Positions 1 to 11,777 of a DNA stretch of 64,000 nucleotides are shown here, one piece after another. The notes under the pieces are model-generated. The model was not told where the DNA came from and did not search any database. It saw nothing but the letters and a program-made list of their open reading frames with translations. The stretch is from Ephydatia muelleri. Lineage: Eukaryota > Porifera > Demospongiae > Spongillida > Spongillidae. The stretch lies in NCBI GenBank assembly GCA_013339895.1, contig JABACO010000051.1, positions 124,001 to 188,000 on the forward strand, read 5' to 3'. How positions within the stretch are numbered: the stretch's first letter is position 1; each line of letters opens with the position of its first letter. The position numbers and the translations under genes were made by a program.

Positions 1-1547
1 TTACAAGATGGTTCTCCCCCCTAAAACTGTCCCCCCGGGTAAAATCTGCTAGTAGCGAATTTTGTCCTGGAGACACGTTCTGCTAGCGGATTCTGTCCGA
101 GGGAGGGAGGAGGGGGAGGCACTATTCGCTAGTCGGTATTGTCCCCTCTCCGCAGAATATGCCCTCCCATAGCCTTTGTGTTTATTTGGCGCGCGATTGT
201 AGGCAACCTGCTATGATCCGGCGGACTATCACTGGCTCTGCCTAATTTGATCCTAGAGCAGATTGTCAACCTTATACGCGGCCATACTGTCCTATAAAAC
301 TGCCTGTACTAAAATTACTAATAGAACGGAATGTTCAATTTTAAGTACATTAATAGCTCAGTTTGTAGAATAAACTATTTCAGATTGTTTAATCGATAGA
401 CATCTTTCCGAAAATTGTGTGCCTGCGCTGATTATAGATATTATGATTGACACTGCACTAATCTGAAAAAAAATTTCCCCTGTGAAAATACATTCTTTTG
501 AAAACTTCTCCAATGCAGTCCTCATCAAAGGTTTATTTAGCTGAGAAAATTGCGTATCACTTGCATCACAGTGTTGTGGAAATTCTACGTCACTTCAATT
601 GCAAGGACTGCTTTCAGAAAAGGATTTATTAACGTCATACACTGTATGTGCCACAATAATTATAAACTGTATGCAAATATTCTTATGAAAATATCATAAC
701 TGCTGTACCTGCCAAACATCAGCTCAAATCGAGTGTGCATTTTTGATTTCTGTTCAGAGGTCTGCACTGCCACACAAAATTTAATTGATGCCAAACACTA
801 GCCTAAGGCGGCCCTGTATACACTATAGGTAGGGTATGAAGATATAAAATCAGCTTGAGTGCAGACCAATGCAAAAGCTACACGCGCATAAATAGTTGGT
901 CATCGAACCACTAATTCGTGGGAACGTCGATAATCGAGCCCCGATAAGTGGATTCCTATGCACTGCAGGCCAGCTAGCTGACCATACTCACTTTTTTAGG
1001 ACGACTGGCACGAATGAATGATTCGTTCCTTTTCTTCTACTTATTTTCGTCTTTGCACGATCATAGATACTCTAAAGTATCTATGGCACGATGTTCCTAA
1101 CGCGACTTACACGTGATGAAACGAAGGAGGAGGAGAACAAGGGAAAAAAATTATGGCGGATATTCAAGTGCCGACGTCTACGATAATGCACTGTTTGACA
1201 AAGTGTTGTCGTGTAATTGGTAGATTATATTTGTTAATTAAGTGGGTCCTAATCAGTGGCTGAACAGTATGAGACCTATATCATGTAGGACCCTATTTAT
1301 TAAAGCATTGTGTGTGCGTGTGGGGGGGGGGGGGGGGGGGGGGGGCTATGACTGGGAAACGAAACACATGTTCAGTGTACACTTCTACAAGGACCTGTGA
1401 GTAAGTGAAATTATATTATCTCTGTCATCACTAACCATGCACAAAAAATTTAATTAATTAAATTCACAGGCTTTGGTTAGCGGACTGGGGACTCACTGGG
1501 TTCCTAATAGACAAGCGTGTATCTCGCCTCACAGACAATACTCAGTG
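1..1547. other. Upstream intergenic region of the acyl-CoA oxidase gene
   Basis: No convincing coding sequence is visible. The first 150 bases hold three degenerate copies of a motif of the form gctag-n-cg-n-at-tgtcc (near 47, 89 and 128). A G-homopolymer lies at about 1321-1346. The stretch just before 1548 is open in the frame of the first coding exon but shows no homology, so it is probably 5' untranslated sequence. Confidence 0.5.
1055..1092. repeat. 24-bp perfect hairpin flanked by 7-bp direct repeats
   Basis: The sequence at 1062-1085 is a 10-bp inverted repeat (CATAGATACT / AGTATCTATG) around a 4-base loop. It is flanked on both sides by GCACGAT (1055-1061 and 1086-1092), as a target-site duplication would be. 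It may be a minimal foldback insertion or excision remnant. Chance is not excluded at this size. Confidence 0.45.
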
Positions 1548-4500
1548 ATGGCCAAGGAGCTTCAGCAAGAAAGGAGTCAAAGTTCACTGAACATTGAAGA
1601 GGTGACCAACATGTTGGATGGAGGTCGCAGCAATACCGATAAAAGGAGACAACTGTGTAAGCGAACTTCTGAGCCGCTGTTTATGACATTGATTTGATGG
1701 CCAAAAACATAGCTTATGTGGGTATTGCAATTTCGTCGCCACTGACACAGCTCTAAGCTGTTTACAGGAGACGTGTGCGCGGCTAGGCTTGGTAGCTTGA
1801 GCGCCTATCGCCCGCGAGTGGAGGACAAACAGGCCGCTAGAATAGGATATGTGGTTATGATTAGCCAACATTAGAGCGGGAGTATCATAGCGAGTTAGTG
1901 ACTGAAAGCCAACCAGTACTGCAGGGAGCGGGCCACCACAGCGATTGTTAACGGAGGGAACGAGGCGGGTGCGTTCTGAATTAATGCACTATGTGAGTTC
2001 TACAGAGTTGATTAACATGTTGCTAAGAATTATCAGCTTCTAGGTATTGCGGAATGTTTGTGGTTGTTTTTGTTGTTGTTTTTGTTTCTGTTTTATTTGG
2101 TTCTTATTTACTGGCATCAATTAATGCAATTAAATACTGTCTACATCACTCTCAGCATTAGCCAAGGGAAGGATAATAGCTATGTTTCAATGTAACCCTA
2201 ACTTCCACTCCAGTCTCACTTTTATGGAGCCTGGTATTCCAGCACAGGGTGTGTGCTGTACCCAGCCTATCAACAGTGGAGGTTACGTGCATCACAGCAG
2301 TGTGAGCATTGATTGAACACAGTGTGATCAGGTTAATTGAGATAAGATTGGAAATTGCACTGTTTCTAATTCATACAGGTCATTAGTTTAAATCGATTTG
2401 AATAAAATTATTTGAGCATGTTAATGTAGGCATTTACAAATCACCAATTCAGTTTTGTTATAGATTGCACACACAATAAACACCACAATTAAAAACTGAA
2501 GTATTTTATCTTTCTTGGCCACAGAACACCATAATGACATGGAATTGTGTTAAGCATTGCTATGTTGACAATAAAACTGTGCCTGTGCTTTATATGTAGT
2601 CTGCCGTTGTATTCCATGTCATCTAGTGGTTTGTAATGGAGGCAATCATGTTTCTACCTCCGAGTATTGCATGACTCGTCCATTCCATGTGCTTATACAC
2701 TTCTAATGGCGGTGTCCATTCTAACCGCAGATAAGATGATGCTTGATGATCCTATGCTCAGACAAGATGACATTTATTTTCTTTCTGATGAAGAGGCTTT
2801 CAAGAGAGCCGTACAGAATGATGTTTACTTGATCAGGAAGTGTCACAATCTAAATGTTTCGGAGGAGGAGAAGAAGGTCCTTGTGAAAAAGTGAGTGTTG
2901 GATATGAGATGTGAAGTAGTGGGCTGAAAGGAAGGGGTGATGAGGGTGGCGTAATAGGAATTGGAGTGAGGAGGTGTGGTTTGTGGTTATAGGAGGGACT
3001 TAAGAGGTGTAATGAGAGATGTGGTGTGGATGTGGTGAGGTGTGGTGTGAGGAGGTGTGTTGAGGAGTGTGGTGAGGAGGTGTGTGGTGAGCTGTGTGGT
3101 GGGAGATGTGGTGAGGAGTGTGTGGTGAGGTGTGTGGTGAGGAGGTGTGTATGGGGGTGTGTGGGGCGGGTTGTGGTGAGTGTGTGGTGAGGGGTCTGTG
3201 GTGAGTGTGTGGTGGGCGATGTGGTGCGGAGGTGTGTGGTGAGGAGGTGTGTGGTGACTGTGTGTGGTGGGGATGTGGTGCGGAGGTGTGTGGTGAGGTG
3301 TGTGGTGCGGAGGTGTGTAGTGAGCGTGTTGTCGTGCGGCGGTTGTGTGAGGAGTGTGTGCGGCGGCTGTGGTTTTGTGTGTTGCGGCGGTCTGTGGTCT
3401 GTGTGGGGGCCTGTGGGACGGACGGTGTGTTGTGCGCGCAGATTGTCGCTGAGTGTGTGGTGAGGGGGGTGTGGTAGGTGTGTGGTGCGGGTGTGTGGCG
3501 AGGAGATGTGTGGTTAGGAGGTGTGTGGTGAGGTGGAGGTGTGTGGTGAGGTGTTGTAGTGAGGTGTGTAGTGAGGTGTGTGGTGATGAGCGTGTGATGA
3601 GGAGATGTGGTGAGGAGGTTTGGTAGTAGGAAAGGTGGCAAGAGTGATGATGAAGTGATAACATTGCAGCTCAGAATAGCAAGAAGTATTTGGTGTAGTG
3701 TGCAGGAGCATCAGAAGTTCAGTTCTGGGTCAAGTAGACGGGATGCTGTCCTTTGACCGTAAAAAAAAATCGGACAAAAAGAAGCTCTGCAACCATTGGG
3801 AATTCGAAGCATGCCATACTGTGCCAGACTATGTGTGTTTGTGTATATGTGTGTCTGTGTATATAGTGTGTGTGTGTATCTATGTGTATGTGTGGTGTGT
3901 ATAATTTCCTCTGCAGGCCATATTTGGCAATTGTGTGATTGATGGGATGGAGGTGTGTATGTTTGGTGCTCAATAAGCAGTGGTATGTTGAGTTTATTCA
4001 TGGCTTTTTGCTCCAGCTTGATGAGCAGATTTGCTATTGGAGTTCACACCCTAATGTTCATCCCTGCCATTGAGGTAAGCCTGCTGCAGGTCTGTGTAGA
4101 GAGGGCAAGGGGAGGTCATGAGGTTATAAGGCTGTGTTGTGAACCATCCTAAAGAGATATGGTCCCCCATTACAGCTTGCAAACAACACAGTGGGGACAC
4201 ACATTGTGATCATAGACTTATGCATGTTATGTTAACAAGTACATGTATCTTGGGAGCATTTCAATTACTTGTTATTGTGGAGACTCTGGTAGTGAAAGAT
4301 TGTTCTCTTGCCCTTAGTTTCTCTAAGGTTGGATCTTGTTGCACATGTACCTTATATATTAATTAGTGTGAGTGTTTAATTAACTTGACAGGGCCAGGGA
4401 ACAGAGGAACAACAGAAGAAATGGCTTACACCGGCCTACAGCTACCAAATCATCGGAGCCTACGCCCAGACTGAGCTGGGTCATGGTGAGACCAAACTAC

Positions 4501-7500
4501 GCATGTACATGTACCATTCAACTGGGCAGTGCTAAGAAAGGAAACAAGTGTCGGTTTTGGTACAGTATAGGATACTATCCAACTAAAATAAGCACATGTA
4601 GTCCATACATTTTTCGGCTTAATATTGGATCATGCTGTTTATTTGACTGTTGACATTGGGGGTAGGGGGAGGGAGGGTGCTGTCACGTTTGCAAACACGC
4701 TGTCACTCGTGAAATGATGCTGACATGTTTGGACTCAATTTAGATTTCAGCTGCGCATGTGCGCAATCTCTATTGGCTCTGTGTGCAGGTACCAACCTAC
4801 GTGGGCTGGAGACTGTGGCCACATATGACCCTACCACACAGGAGTTTGTCCTCAACACTCCGACACTCACAGCCACGAAATGGTGGCCTGGGACACGTAA
4901 GTTTGTTTAGGTCCGGGGGACATGACTGTTTAGAAGGTCTGGGGACCTTACATTTGGGTTTGGGTGGTCTGTAAGATGTGTATGATTGGTGTGCCTGGAA
5001 GGTCTGTGACACTTATGCATGTTTGAAAGGTCTGGGAATCTATATTTCTTGAAACGTTTAGGATTACATACTCAGGGACATGTAATTATGAAGATGCAAC
5101 TGACCCTCTCTGTTGTATTGCAGTGGGCCATGTAGCCACTCAACTGAGCCTCTCTGTTGTATTGCAGTGGGCCACGTAGCCACTCAACTGACCCTCTCTG
5201 TTGTATTGCAGTGGGCCACGTAGCCACTCAACTGACCCTCTCTGTTGTATTGCAGTGGGCCACGTAGCCACTCAACTGACCCTCTCTGTTGTATTGCAGT
5301 GGGCCACGTAGCCACTCAACTGACCCTCTCTGTTGTATTGCAGTGGGCCACGTAGCCACTCAACTGACCCTCTGTTGTATTGCAGTGGGCCACGTAGCCA
5401 CTCAACTGACCCTCTCTGTTGTATTGCAGTGGGCCACGTAGCCACTCAACTGACCCTCTCTGTTGTATTGCAGTGGGCCATGTAGCCACTCAACTGACCC
5501 TCTCTGTTGTATTGCAGTGGGCCACGTAGCCACTCAACTGACCCTCTCTGTTGCATTGCAGTGGGCCACGTAGCCACTCAACTGACCCTCTCTGTTGTAT
5601 TGCAGTGGGCCACATAGCTACTCACGCTATTGTGGTAGCAAGACTGGTCACATTGGGACACGATCACGGAATCCATCCCTTCATCGTGCAAGTCAGGAGT
5701 CTGGAGGACCACACACCCCTCCCAGGTATGGAGCACCAGCTAGGAGGAGCTAGGTTGTGGGGAGGAGGGGGAGGGGGGTGTGTCCCCTGGGGGAGGAGGG
5801 TAGGTTAGGTGTTAGGGGAAGGACCACACTCCCTTCAAGATGGTGGGTCATTGGCTGCACAACGTAGTGTGTTGTGCAGATGCCAATTAAAATAGTCACA
5901 ATAAAAGCCATCCTGTGTATTGCTACAGGTTGCACTTTGTGTGTATACCACACCACAGTTCTGAGGCTTAACAACAGGCTATATTTGTATCAAAATTCAT
6001 CATTTTAAGTTACACAGACCAACACCAAAAAAAATGCTTGTATATGAAATGACATTATTGTCCTAAGAAAGTTGTTGCTGCGACATGTATGTCCATCACA
6101 TGTATGTCCATCACATGTATGTCCATCACATGTATGTCCATCACATGTATGTCCATCACATGTATGTCCATCACATGTATGTCCATCACATGTATGTCCA
6201 TCACATGTATGTCCATCACATGTATGTCCATCACATGTATGTCCATCACATGTATGTCCATCACATGTATGTCCATCTCATCCCATCACATGTATGTCCA
6301 TCACATGTATGTCCATCACATGTATGTCCATCACATGTATGTCCATCACATGTATGTCCATCTCATGTATGTCCATCACTGCCCATCACATGTATGTCCA
6401 TCACATGTATGTCCATCTCATGTATGTCCATCACATGTATGTCCATCACATGTATGTCCATCTCATCCCATCACATGTATGTCCATCACATGTATGTCCA
6501 TCACATGTATGTCCATCACATGTATGTCCATCACATGTATGTCCATCTCATCCCATCACATGTATGTCCATCACATGTATGTCCATCACATGTATGTCCA
6601 TCACATGTATGTCCATCACATGTATGTCCATCTCATGTATGTCCATCACATGTATGTCCATCACTGCCCATCACTGCCCATCTCCAGTTGTACAACAATT
6701 CGAGCATTCTCTACTATGCTGTTCCAAATATTTGTGCTGAGGCCATGCACCATGTAATGCCATTCATTATATAAATTTGCCACATCCAACAGTCCAATTA
6801 TATCATGACACACACCACATGGAAAGGAAAAGGCTCGTTTGTGCCAAGCCATTGTGGGACACTCCCTTGGAGATCCTGTGTCTGCACATGACCACCTACA
6901 ATTGTCGTTTTCACTGTTGTAATTTTGCTCATGACGGGTCCCATTGGAAAGGGCGTGCATATTTTTGAGGACTCTTATTTTACGATCAGGCATCAAGGTT
7001 GGAGATATTGGACCGAAATTTGGCTCATTTCCGGTGGACAATGGCTTCCTCCAACTGGACAACGTGCGAATCCCTCGTGACCACATGTTGATGAAGTATG
7101 CCCAGGTGAGCAGCAGGTGGGCATCAAATGGAGCACCAAATCTGCAGACACTGCATGCATGCATGTGCATGTCAGTAATTACCAAGCTGATGATAAAACA
7201 TGCTACAGTATATGGCTTTCTTTTCTTTTTTTTCGTCGGTAGGTGGCTCCAAATGGAGTTTACACTAAACCTCCTGTCGATAGGATTGCTTACGGTCCAA
7301 TGATACAGGTGAGATCTGGCATTGTCACCCACAGTGCTCAATGCCTGGCCAAGGCAGTGACCATCGCAGTACGCTACAGTGTTGTGAGGCGTCAGGGGCA
7401 GGAGACTACCAGGTGAGTGCATTGTGAAGAGGGAACCCTCCATCAGACAGCGTGTTTACGTACTGTAATCCACTGTAGGGATGGTTAGCAGCCATAGTAA

Positions 7501-9955
7501 TGTACTGGTCCAATAGCAAGTCTCTCCCTGTCTCCCTCTCTCCCTCTCTCTCCTCTCCCTCTCCCTCTGTCTCCCTCTCCCTCTGCTTCCTCCCTCTCCT
7601 CCTCTGTCCTCCCTCTCCCCTCTCCTCCTCCTCTCCCTCTCTCTCCCTCTCTCTCCTCCCTCTCTCTCCTCTCCCTCTGCTCCCTCTCCCTCTCTCTCTC
7701 CCTCTCTCTCTCTCCCTCTCTCTCTCCTCTCTCTCTCCCTCTCCCTCTCTCCCTCTCTCTCTCTCCCTCCTCTCTCCCTCTCCCTCCCTTTCTCCTCCCT
7801 CTCCTCGCCCTCTCCCTCTCCCCTCTCCCTCTCCCTCTCTCTCTCCCCCTCTCTCCTCTCTCCTCCTCTCTCTCTCTCTCCCCCTCCCTCCTCTCTCCTC
7901 CCCTCTCCTATCTCCCTCTCTCCCCCTCCCCTTCCCTCCCCTCTCCTCTCCCCTCCCTCTTCTTCCCTCTCCTCCTCTTCTTCCTCCTCCCCCTCTCCCT
8001 CCCTCCCCTCCCTCCCCTCCCTCCTCTCTCCCTCCCTCCTCCCTCTCTTCCCCTCCCTCCTCCCTCTCTTCCCCTCCCTCCTACCACTCTTCCCCTCCCT
8101 CCCTCTCCCTCCCTCTCCCTCCCTCCCTCCCTCTCCCTCCCTCCCTCTCCCTCCCTCCCACCCTCCCCCAGTGGGCCAGAAACACAGGTGTTGGACTACC
8201 AGACCCAGCAGTACAAGCTCCTCCCCCTTCTCTCTATGGCCTACGCCCTCAATATGGCCAGCCTCTATATGACCAAGCTGTTCCAGACCTGCCAATCTGA
8301 GATGGCAGGAGGAACCTTCCAATCCCTTGCAGAGGTACCTGCGCAGTTTCAAGCTGCTGTGGGTGTGATGGGGGTGGATGGGGAGGGTGTAGAAGGACTG
8401 GCGTTATAGCTGCACCTACAGTACAGCCGTCACTCACACCTGTTTTCAACCCTTTCTTTGTAGCTCCATGCCACCAGTGCTGGGTTGAAGGCCTTGAGCT
8501 CGGAGCTGTCCTCACAGGGGATTGAGGTATGAAGCACCTTTACCAAGTCCTGTGTGTGATCGATTGCATCTCTGACCAAATGTTTGTATCATCCCTACAC
8601 GTGCAGGTCTGCCGTCTTGCATGTGGAGGGCATGGCTACTCTCTGGCCAGTGGCATTCCTTACCTCTACGCGAACTTTGTGGCTGCCATGACCTACGAAG
8701 GAGAGAACACAGTGATGTACCTCCAGACAGCAAGGTAGGGTCACAGTAATGTACCTCCAGACAGCGAGGTAGGGTCACAGTGATGTACCTCCAGACAGTG
8801 AGGTAGGGTCACAGTGATGTACCTCCAGACAGCGAGGTAGGGTCACACTGATGTACCTCCAGACAGCGAGGTAGGGTCACAGTGATGTACCTCCAGACAG
8901 CGAGGTAGGGTCACAGTGATGTACCTCCAGACAGCGAGGTAGGGTCACAGTGATGTACCTCCAGACAGTGAGGTAGGGTCACAGTGATGTACCTCCAGAC
9001 AGCGAGGTAGGGTCACAGTGATGTACCTCCAGACAGCGAGGTAGGGTCACAGTGATTACGCCTCCAGACAGTGAGGTAGGGTCACACTGATGTACCTCCA
9101 GACAGTGAGGTAGGGTCACAGTGATGTACCTCCAGACAGTGAGGTAGGGTCACAGTGATGTACCTCCAGACAGCGAGGTAGGGTCATAGTAATGTACCTC
9201 CAGACAGCGAGGTAGGGTCACAGTGATGTGCCTCCAGACAGCGAGGTAGGGTCACAGTGATGTACCTCCAGACAGCAAGGTATATCTAGGGTCAGCTTGC
9301 GTTAGTAGTCAGACAGTCATTTGGCTCACCACCATCGTCATGGTATACATGTACAGATCATTTTCTTTTTAGGTGCATACATGTATGTGATGGTAGGAAG
9401 CCTGTGGAACACAAACACCGTTCTGCTAATTGGCTCATCATGTCACACATGTATGGAGTGGGACAGGTTGCATTGAACCACAATAAACGTGAATAAAATA
9501 ACAATTTAATGATACGGTAGTCAATAGCCTGAGATTGAATACCACCTAGGTATCCATTTCTCTGTGAGAACATCTTCTACCTGTTGATTGATGAGTGGGC
9601 GGGTATCGAGCAGTGCCACACCTCTCTTGCACCCTTCCCATTCAAAGTGCATTTCCCTTTTCCCTCTTGTCTGCTGGACAGGTACCTGAACAAGATCTAC
9701 CTCCAGAAGCAGCCGTCAGCCAGCCTACCCGCCAATGTGGTGTACCTAGGTGTGGACTACCCACACCACAAGCACTGTGGAGTGAGGAGTGCCACACAGT
9801 TCAGTGACCCCCACACCCAGATGGAGAGCTACAGGCAGAGGGCCAGGAGGATGGTTGCCATGGCGGCCTCACGTTACGACAAGGCCCTGGCCAGAGGGCT
9901 GAAGCCAACAGAGGCATGGAACGAGTCTACTGTGGACTGGACTGTGGCTGCCAAG

Positions 9956-9990
<35 letters not shown>

Positions 9991-11268
9991 TGTGTGTATG
10001 TGTGTGTGTGTGAGGGTGGGTGTGTGGATGTGGATATTGTGTGTGCATGTAAGAATGTGTGTGGGTGTGTGCATGTGTGTACATGTACATGTATGTGTGT
10101 ATTTGCATGCAATAATCTTTTTTTTGATCAACTTACAATAATGCATGTTTCTTGACAAGTAACAAACGCCTTTAAGTCTTTCACCTATTGCTTTACTTAC
10201 CACTTACCATACCTCTGTTCAGGTTATTTCTCACTCATGCTTAATTGTTCCCTTGTACTCCAATCCTTCCTTTCTCTCCCTCCCCCCCGTCCTTCCCCTC
10301 TGCCCCTCCCCCCCATCCTTCCCCTCTGCCCCTCCCCAGGCCCATTGCTACTGTGCTGTCCTGAGGGCCTTTCAGGAGGCGTTGAGCTCTTCTGAGCTGT
10401 CCCCTACCACCAGACACACGCTGGAGAGTCTCTGTGCCACATTTGCCGTTTTTGGAGTAGTGAGCTCACCAGGGGACTTTGCCGTGGTGAGTGTGCCTGC
10501 CAAGCGTCATGTGTGAGCTGTTCTGACTGCATGGTGACCCCATGTCTGCTTCTGAAGCACACCGTAGATTGCGTCTTTTAATTCCTACACTATTAGGAAG
10601 ACTACATGTCACATGGTCAGATTCAGATGGCCAGGGAACATCTTTACACACTGCTTGCAGAGATAAGGTTTGTGTTCATCACAGCTCTGTCACTGACAAT
10701 GCTGGGCCCCCGTAGCAAATTAAAAAGACCTTTACTTCCATCGTGAATGAACCTCTGGCAACATTCACATCTGTGCAAAAGCAGAATGTGTTGTGAGAAC
10801 TGGTGGGGGGGGGGGGGGGGGGGGGGGCAGGCTTGGCGACTGAATGGTGTAGCCACTGGCATTGCTGGCCAACCTTCTACCAAGTCACTAAATGGCATGC
10901 AGGGTGCATTGGGAGAGCAACAGCCTGCAATCACAGCCCTTTCATGTAGACGTGAAGCAGTCCCTTTGGTGGATGCGTTTGACATACCTGATGGCCAGCT
11001 GAACTCTGCTCTGGGACGCTTCGATGGCGATGTTTATAAGCACCTGTTTGACTGGGCTCTCAAGGCTCCCCGCAATAAGGAGAAGGTGCGTGTACGGGCG
11101 GGAAGAACTGTCTACTGTAGTGGTCCTTTGCTTGAAACAGTAAACACTATTATGGGGTTGTGACATGTGCTGCATGTAAGTATGAAAGTAATGTTTTGCT
11201 TGCAGGTACATAGTGTCTATAGGAAATATCTGAAACCATTTATGGAAACTACAAAGTCAAAATTATAA
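1548..11268 (+). CDS. ACOX1: Peroxisomal acyl-CoA oxidase (ACOX1 type), complete, 16 exons
   Basis: This flavoenzyme catalyses the first step of peroxisomal beta-oxidation (acyl-CoA to 2-trans-enoyl-CoA, with H2O2). Exons: 1548-1656, 2731-2890, 4017-4074, 4392-4485, 4789-4896, 5606-5725, 6990-7105, 7243-7412, 8172-8334, 8464-8526, 8607-8734, 9682-9955, 10340-10486, 10597-10667, 10950-11085, 11206-11268. All junctions are GT-AG and in phase, giving 1980 nt and 659 aa; human ACOX1 is 660 aa. Family landmarks are [10 protein letters not shown] and TATKWWPG in the FAD/acyl region, [31 protein letters not shown], and YEGENTV, whose first Glu (about residue 418) matches the catalytic base Glu421 of the mammalian enzyme. 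The protein ends in SKL, a perfect PTS1 signal. The start is the first ATG giving an ACOX-like N-terminus (MAKELQQER). The introns hold many tandem repeats, two of which duplicate splice junctions. ACOX2/3 paralogues were considered; length and C-terminus fit ACOX1 best. Confidence 0.95.
2900..3640 (+). repeat. GT/GGTG-rich degenerate minisatellite in ACOX intron 2
   Basis: About 740 bases of G/T-only-biased sequence are built from variants of gtgtgtggtgaggag. It lies in intron 2 of the acyl-CoA oxidase gene. Long open frames on either strand here (Thr/His-rich or Cys/Val/Gly-rich) are translations of the repeat and are not genes. The strand is strongly G-rich, so G-quadruplex or R-loop behaviour is possible. 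Confidence 0.85.
5105..5630 (+). repeat. 44-bp minisatellite that copies a splice acceptor and the start of exon 6
   Basis: Twelve CAG acceptors occur at 5121, 5165, 5209, 5253, 5297, 5341, 5383, 5427, 5471, 5515, 5559 and 5603. The spacing is 44 bp, with one 42-bp unit. Each unit contains a pyrimidine stretch, ttgtattgcag and then tgggccacgtagccactca, the first bases of exon 6. Only the last acceptor (exon start 5606) gives an open frame. From an upstream acceptor the reading frame meets a TAG in a following copy (GCC ACG TAG). Confidence 0.95.
6083..6680 (+). repeat. 15-bp minisatellite (catgtatgtccatca) in ACOX intron 6
   Basis: About 38 near-perfect copies of a 15-bp unit, with a few shortened variants (tctcatcccatcaca, cactgcccatca), fill most of intron 6. 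Because 15 is a multiple of three, all frames stay open and give artificial ORFs such as (MYVHH)n. There is no coding evidence. Confidence 0.95.
7515..8171 (+). repeat. 650-base polypyrimidine (CT)n tract running into the exon 9 acceptor
   Basis: Almost pure C/T sequence (ccctct, ctctcc and ctccct units) occupies most of intron 8. It ends directly at the acceptor of exon 9 (cccccag, exon from 8172). A normal polypyrimidine tract is 10-30 bases. The mirror-type purine/pyrimidine sequence could form triplex DNA. The Ser/Pro/Leu and Arg/Glu/Gly ORFs here are artefacts. Confidence 0.9.
8712..9290 (+). repeat. 34-bp minisatellite that copies the end of exon 11 and its splice donor
   Basis: About 16-17 copies of the unit cagtgatgtacctccagaca + gcgag|gtagggtca start at the genuine end of exon 11 (...ACAGCAAG|GTAGGG, donor at 8735) and run to about 9282. 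Every unit therefore carries a candidate GT donor in its normal exonic context. Only the first donor is productive: reading past it gives GCA AGG TAG, an immediate stop. The last copy (gcaag|gtatat) has diverged after the donor. Confidence 0.95.
9956..10100 (+). repeat. (GT)n microsatellite starting at the exon 12 donor
   Basis: A gtgtgt run begins exactly at the donor of exon 12 (GCC AAG|GTGTGT). It continues, with tatg and gggtg interruptions, for about 140 bases. Translations of it in any frame are artefacts. Confidence 0.85.
10801..10828 (+). repeat. Poly(G) homopolymer in ACOX intron 14
   Basis: An uninterrupted run of about 23-25 G lies in intron 14. Comparable G or C runs occur at about 1321-1346, 15756-15784, 19537-19555, 19930-19957 and 26399-26419. 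These are mutation-prone and assembly-prone tracts. Confidence 0.9.
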
Positions 11269-11777
11269 AGGACTTCACAAAGTTATATTAAATATTCTGG
11301 ACTATTGAATTTTAAGCGCATTAGCAAGTTTTATGTACTGCAGATTGATATGTGGTTTAACATGTGATCTATTCCTTCCTAGTCATCGTCTATGACTTGA
11401 AATGTATTCAGCAACAAAGGAGGTTTTTTTTGTTGCTACATATATATGTAATCAACAATACATATAGAGATATTCTGATGACCAATTGCTCTTTTTAATA
11501 CTTTTTCGCTTTACCATTCTAGTGTAGCTCAGAAGTGGGCTAAGAGCTACTGAACCCATCAAGGTTTGTGCTGTGATGCAAATCAGCTAGGATGATAGCC
11601 ATTAGATGAGCCAGTGTGTTTTTTTATACCACCAATGTGCATACCTCACAGCTTCGAATGCTGTTTGTGTTACAAGCTACAAATATCATAGGACAGGCCC
11701 AAAGAAATGGAAGCTTGTAGTTTTAATTAGAGCCCTCATCACACACAAAACACAGAGAATGAAATGCAGGTGTGAAG
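11269..11777. other. Intergenic region between convergent ACOX and the PIGBOS1-like gene
   Basis: This holds the 3' untranslated region of the + strand oxidase gene and, facing it, the 3' flank of the - strand microprotein gene. It is A+T-rich, with no recognisable gene or repeat. Confidence 0.5.

Noticed and set aside
2987..3664. 225- and 213-codon Thr/His/Pro ORFs on the - strand
   Set aside because: Antisense readings of the GGTG-rich intron array with no homology.
3900..3960. Extra ACOX exon at the acceptor near 3916 (ctgcag|gccatattt)
   Set aside because: It gives a stop in the required phase, while joining 2890 directly to 4017 yields an uninterrupted family-like sequence.
6055..6774. 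Long ORFs in three + frames and one - frame ([20 protein letters not shown] repeats)
   Set aside because: They are translations of the 15-bp intronic minisatellite; all frames are open simply because the unit is a multiple of three.
7456..8352. 266- and 298-codon ORFs (Ser/Pro/Leu-rich and Arg/Glu/Gly-rich)
   Set aside because: They are translations of the CT-rich intron tract; only 8172-8334 is a real exon.
5105..9290. CRISPR-like regular direct repeats (44, 15 and 34 bp)
   Set aside because: There are no unique spacers; the arrays are head-to-tail minisatellites in a eukaryotic gene.
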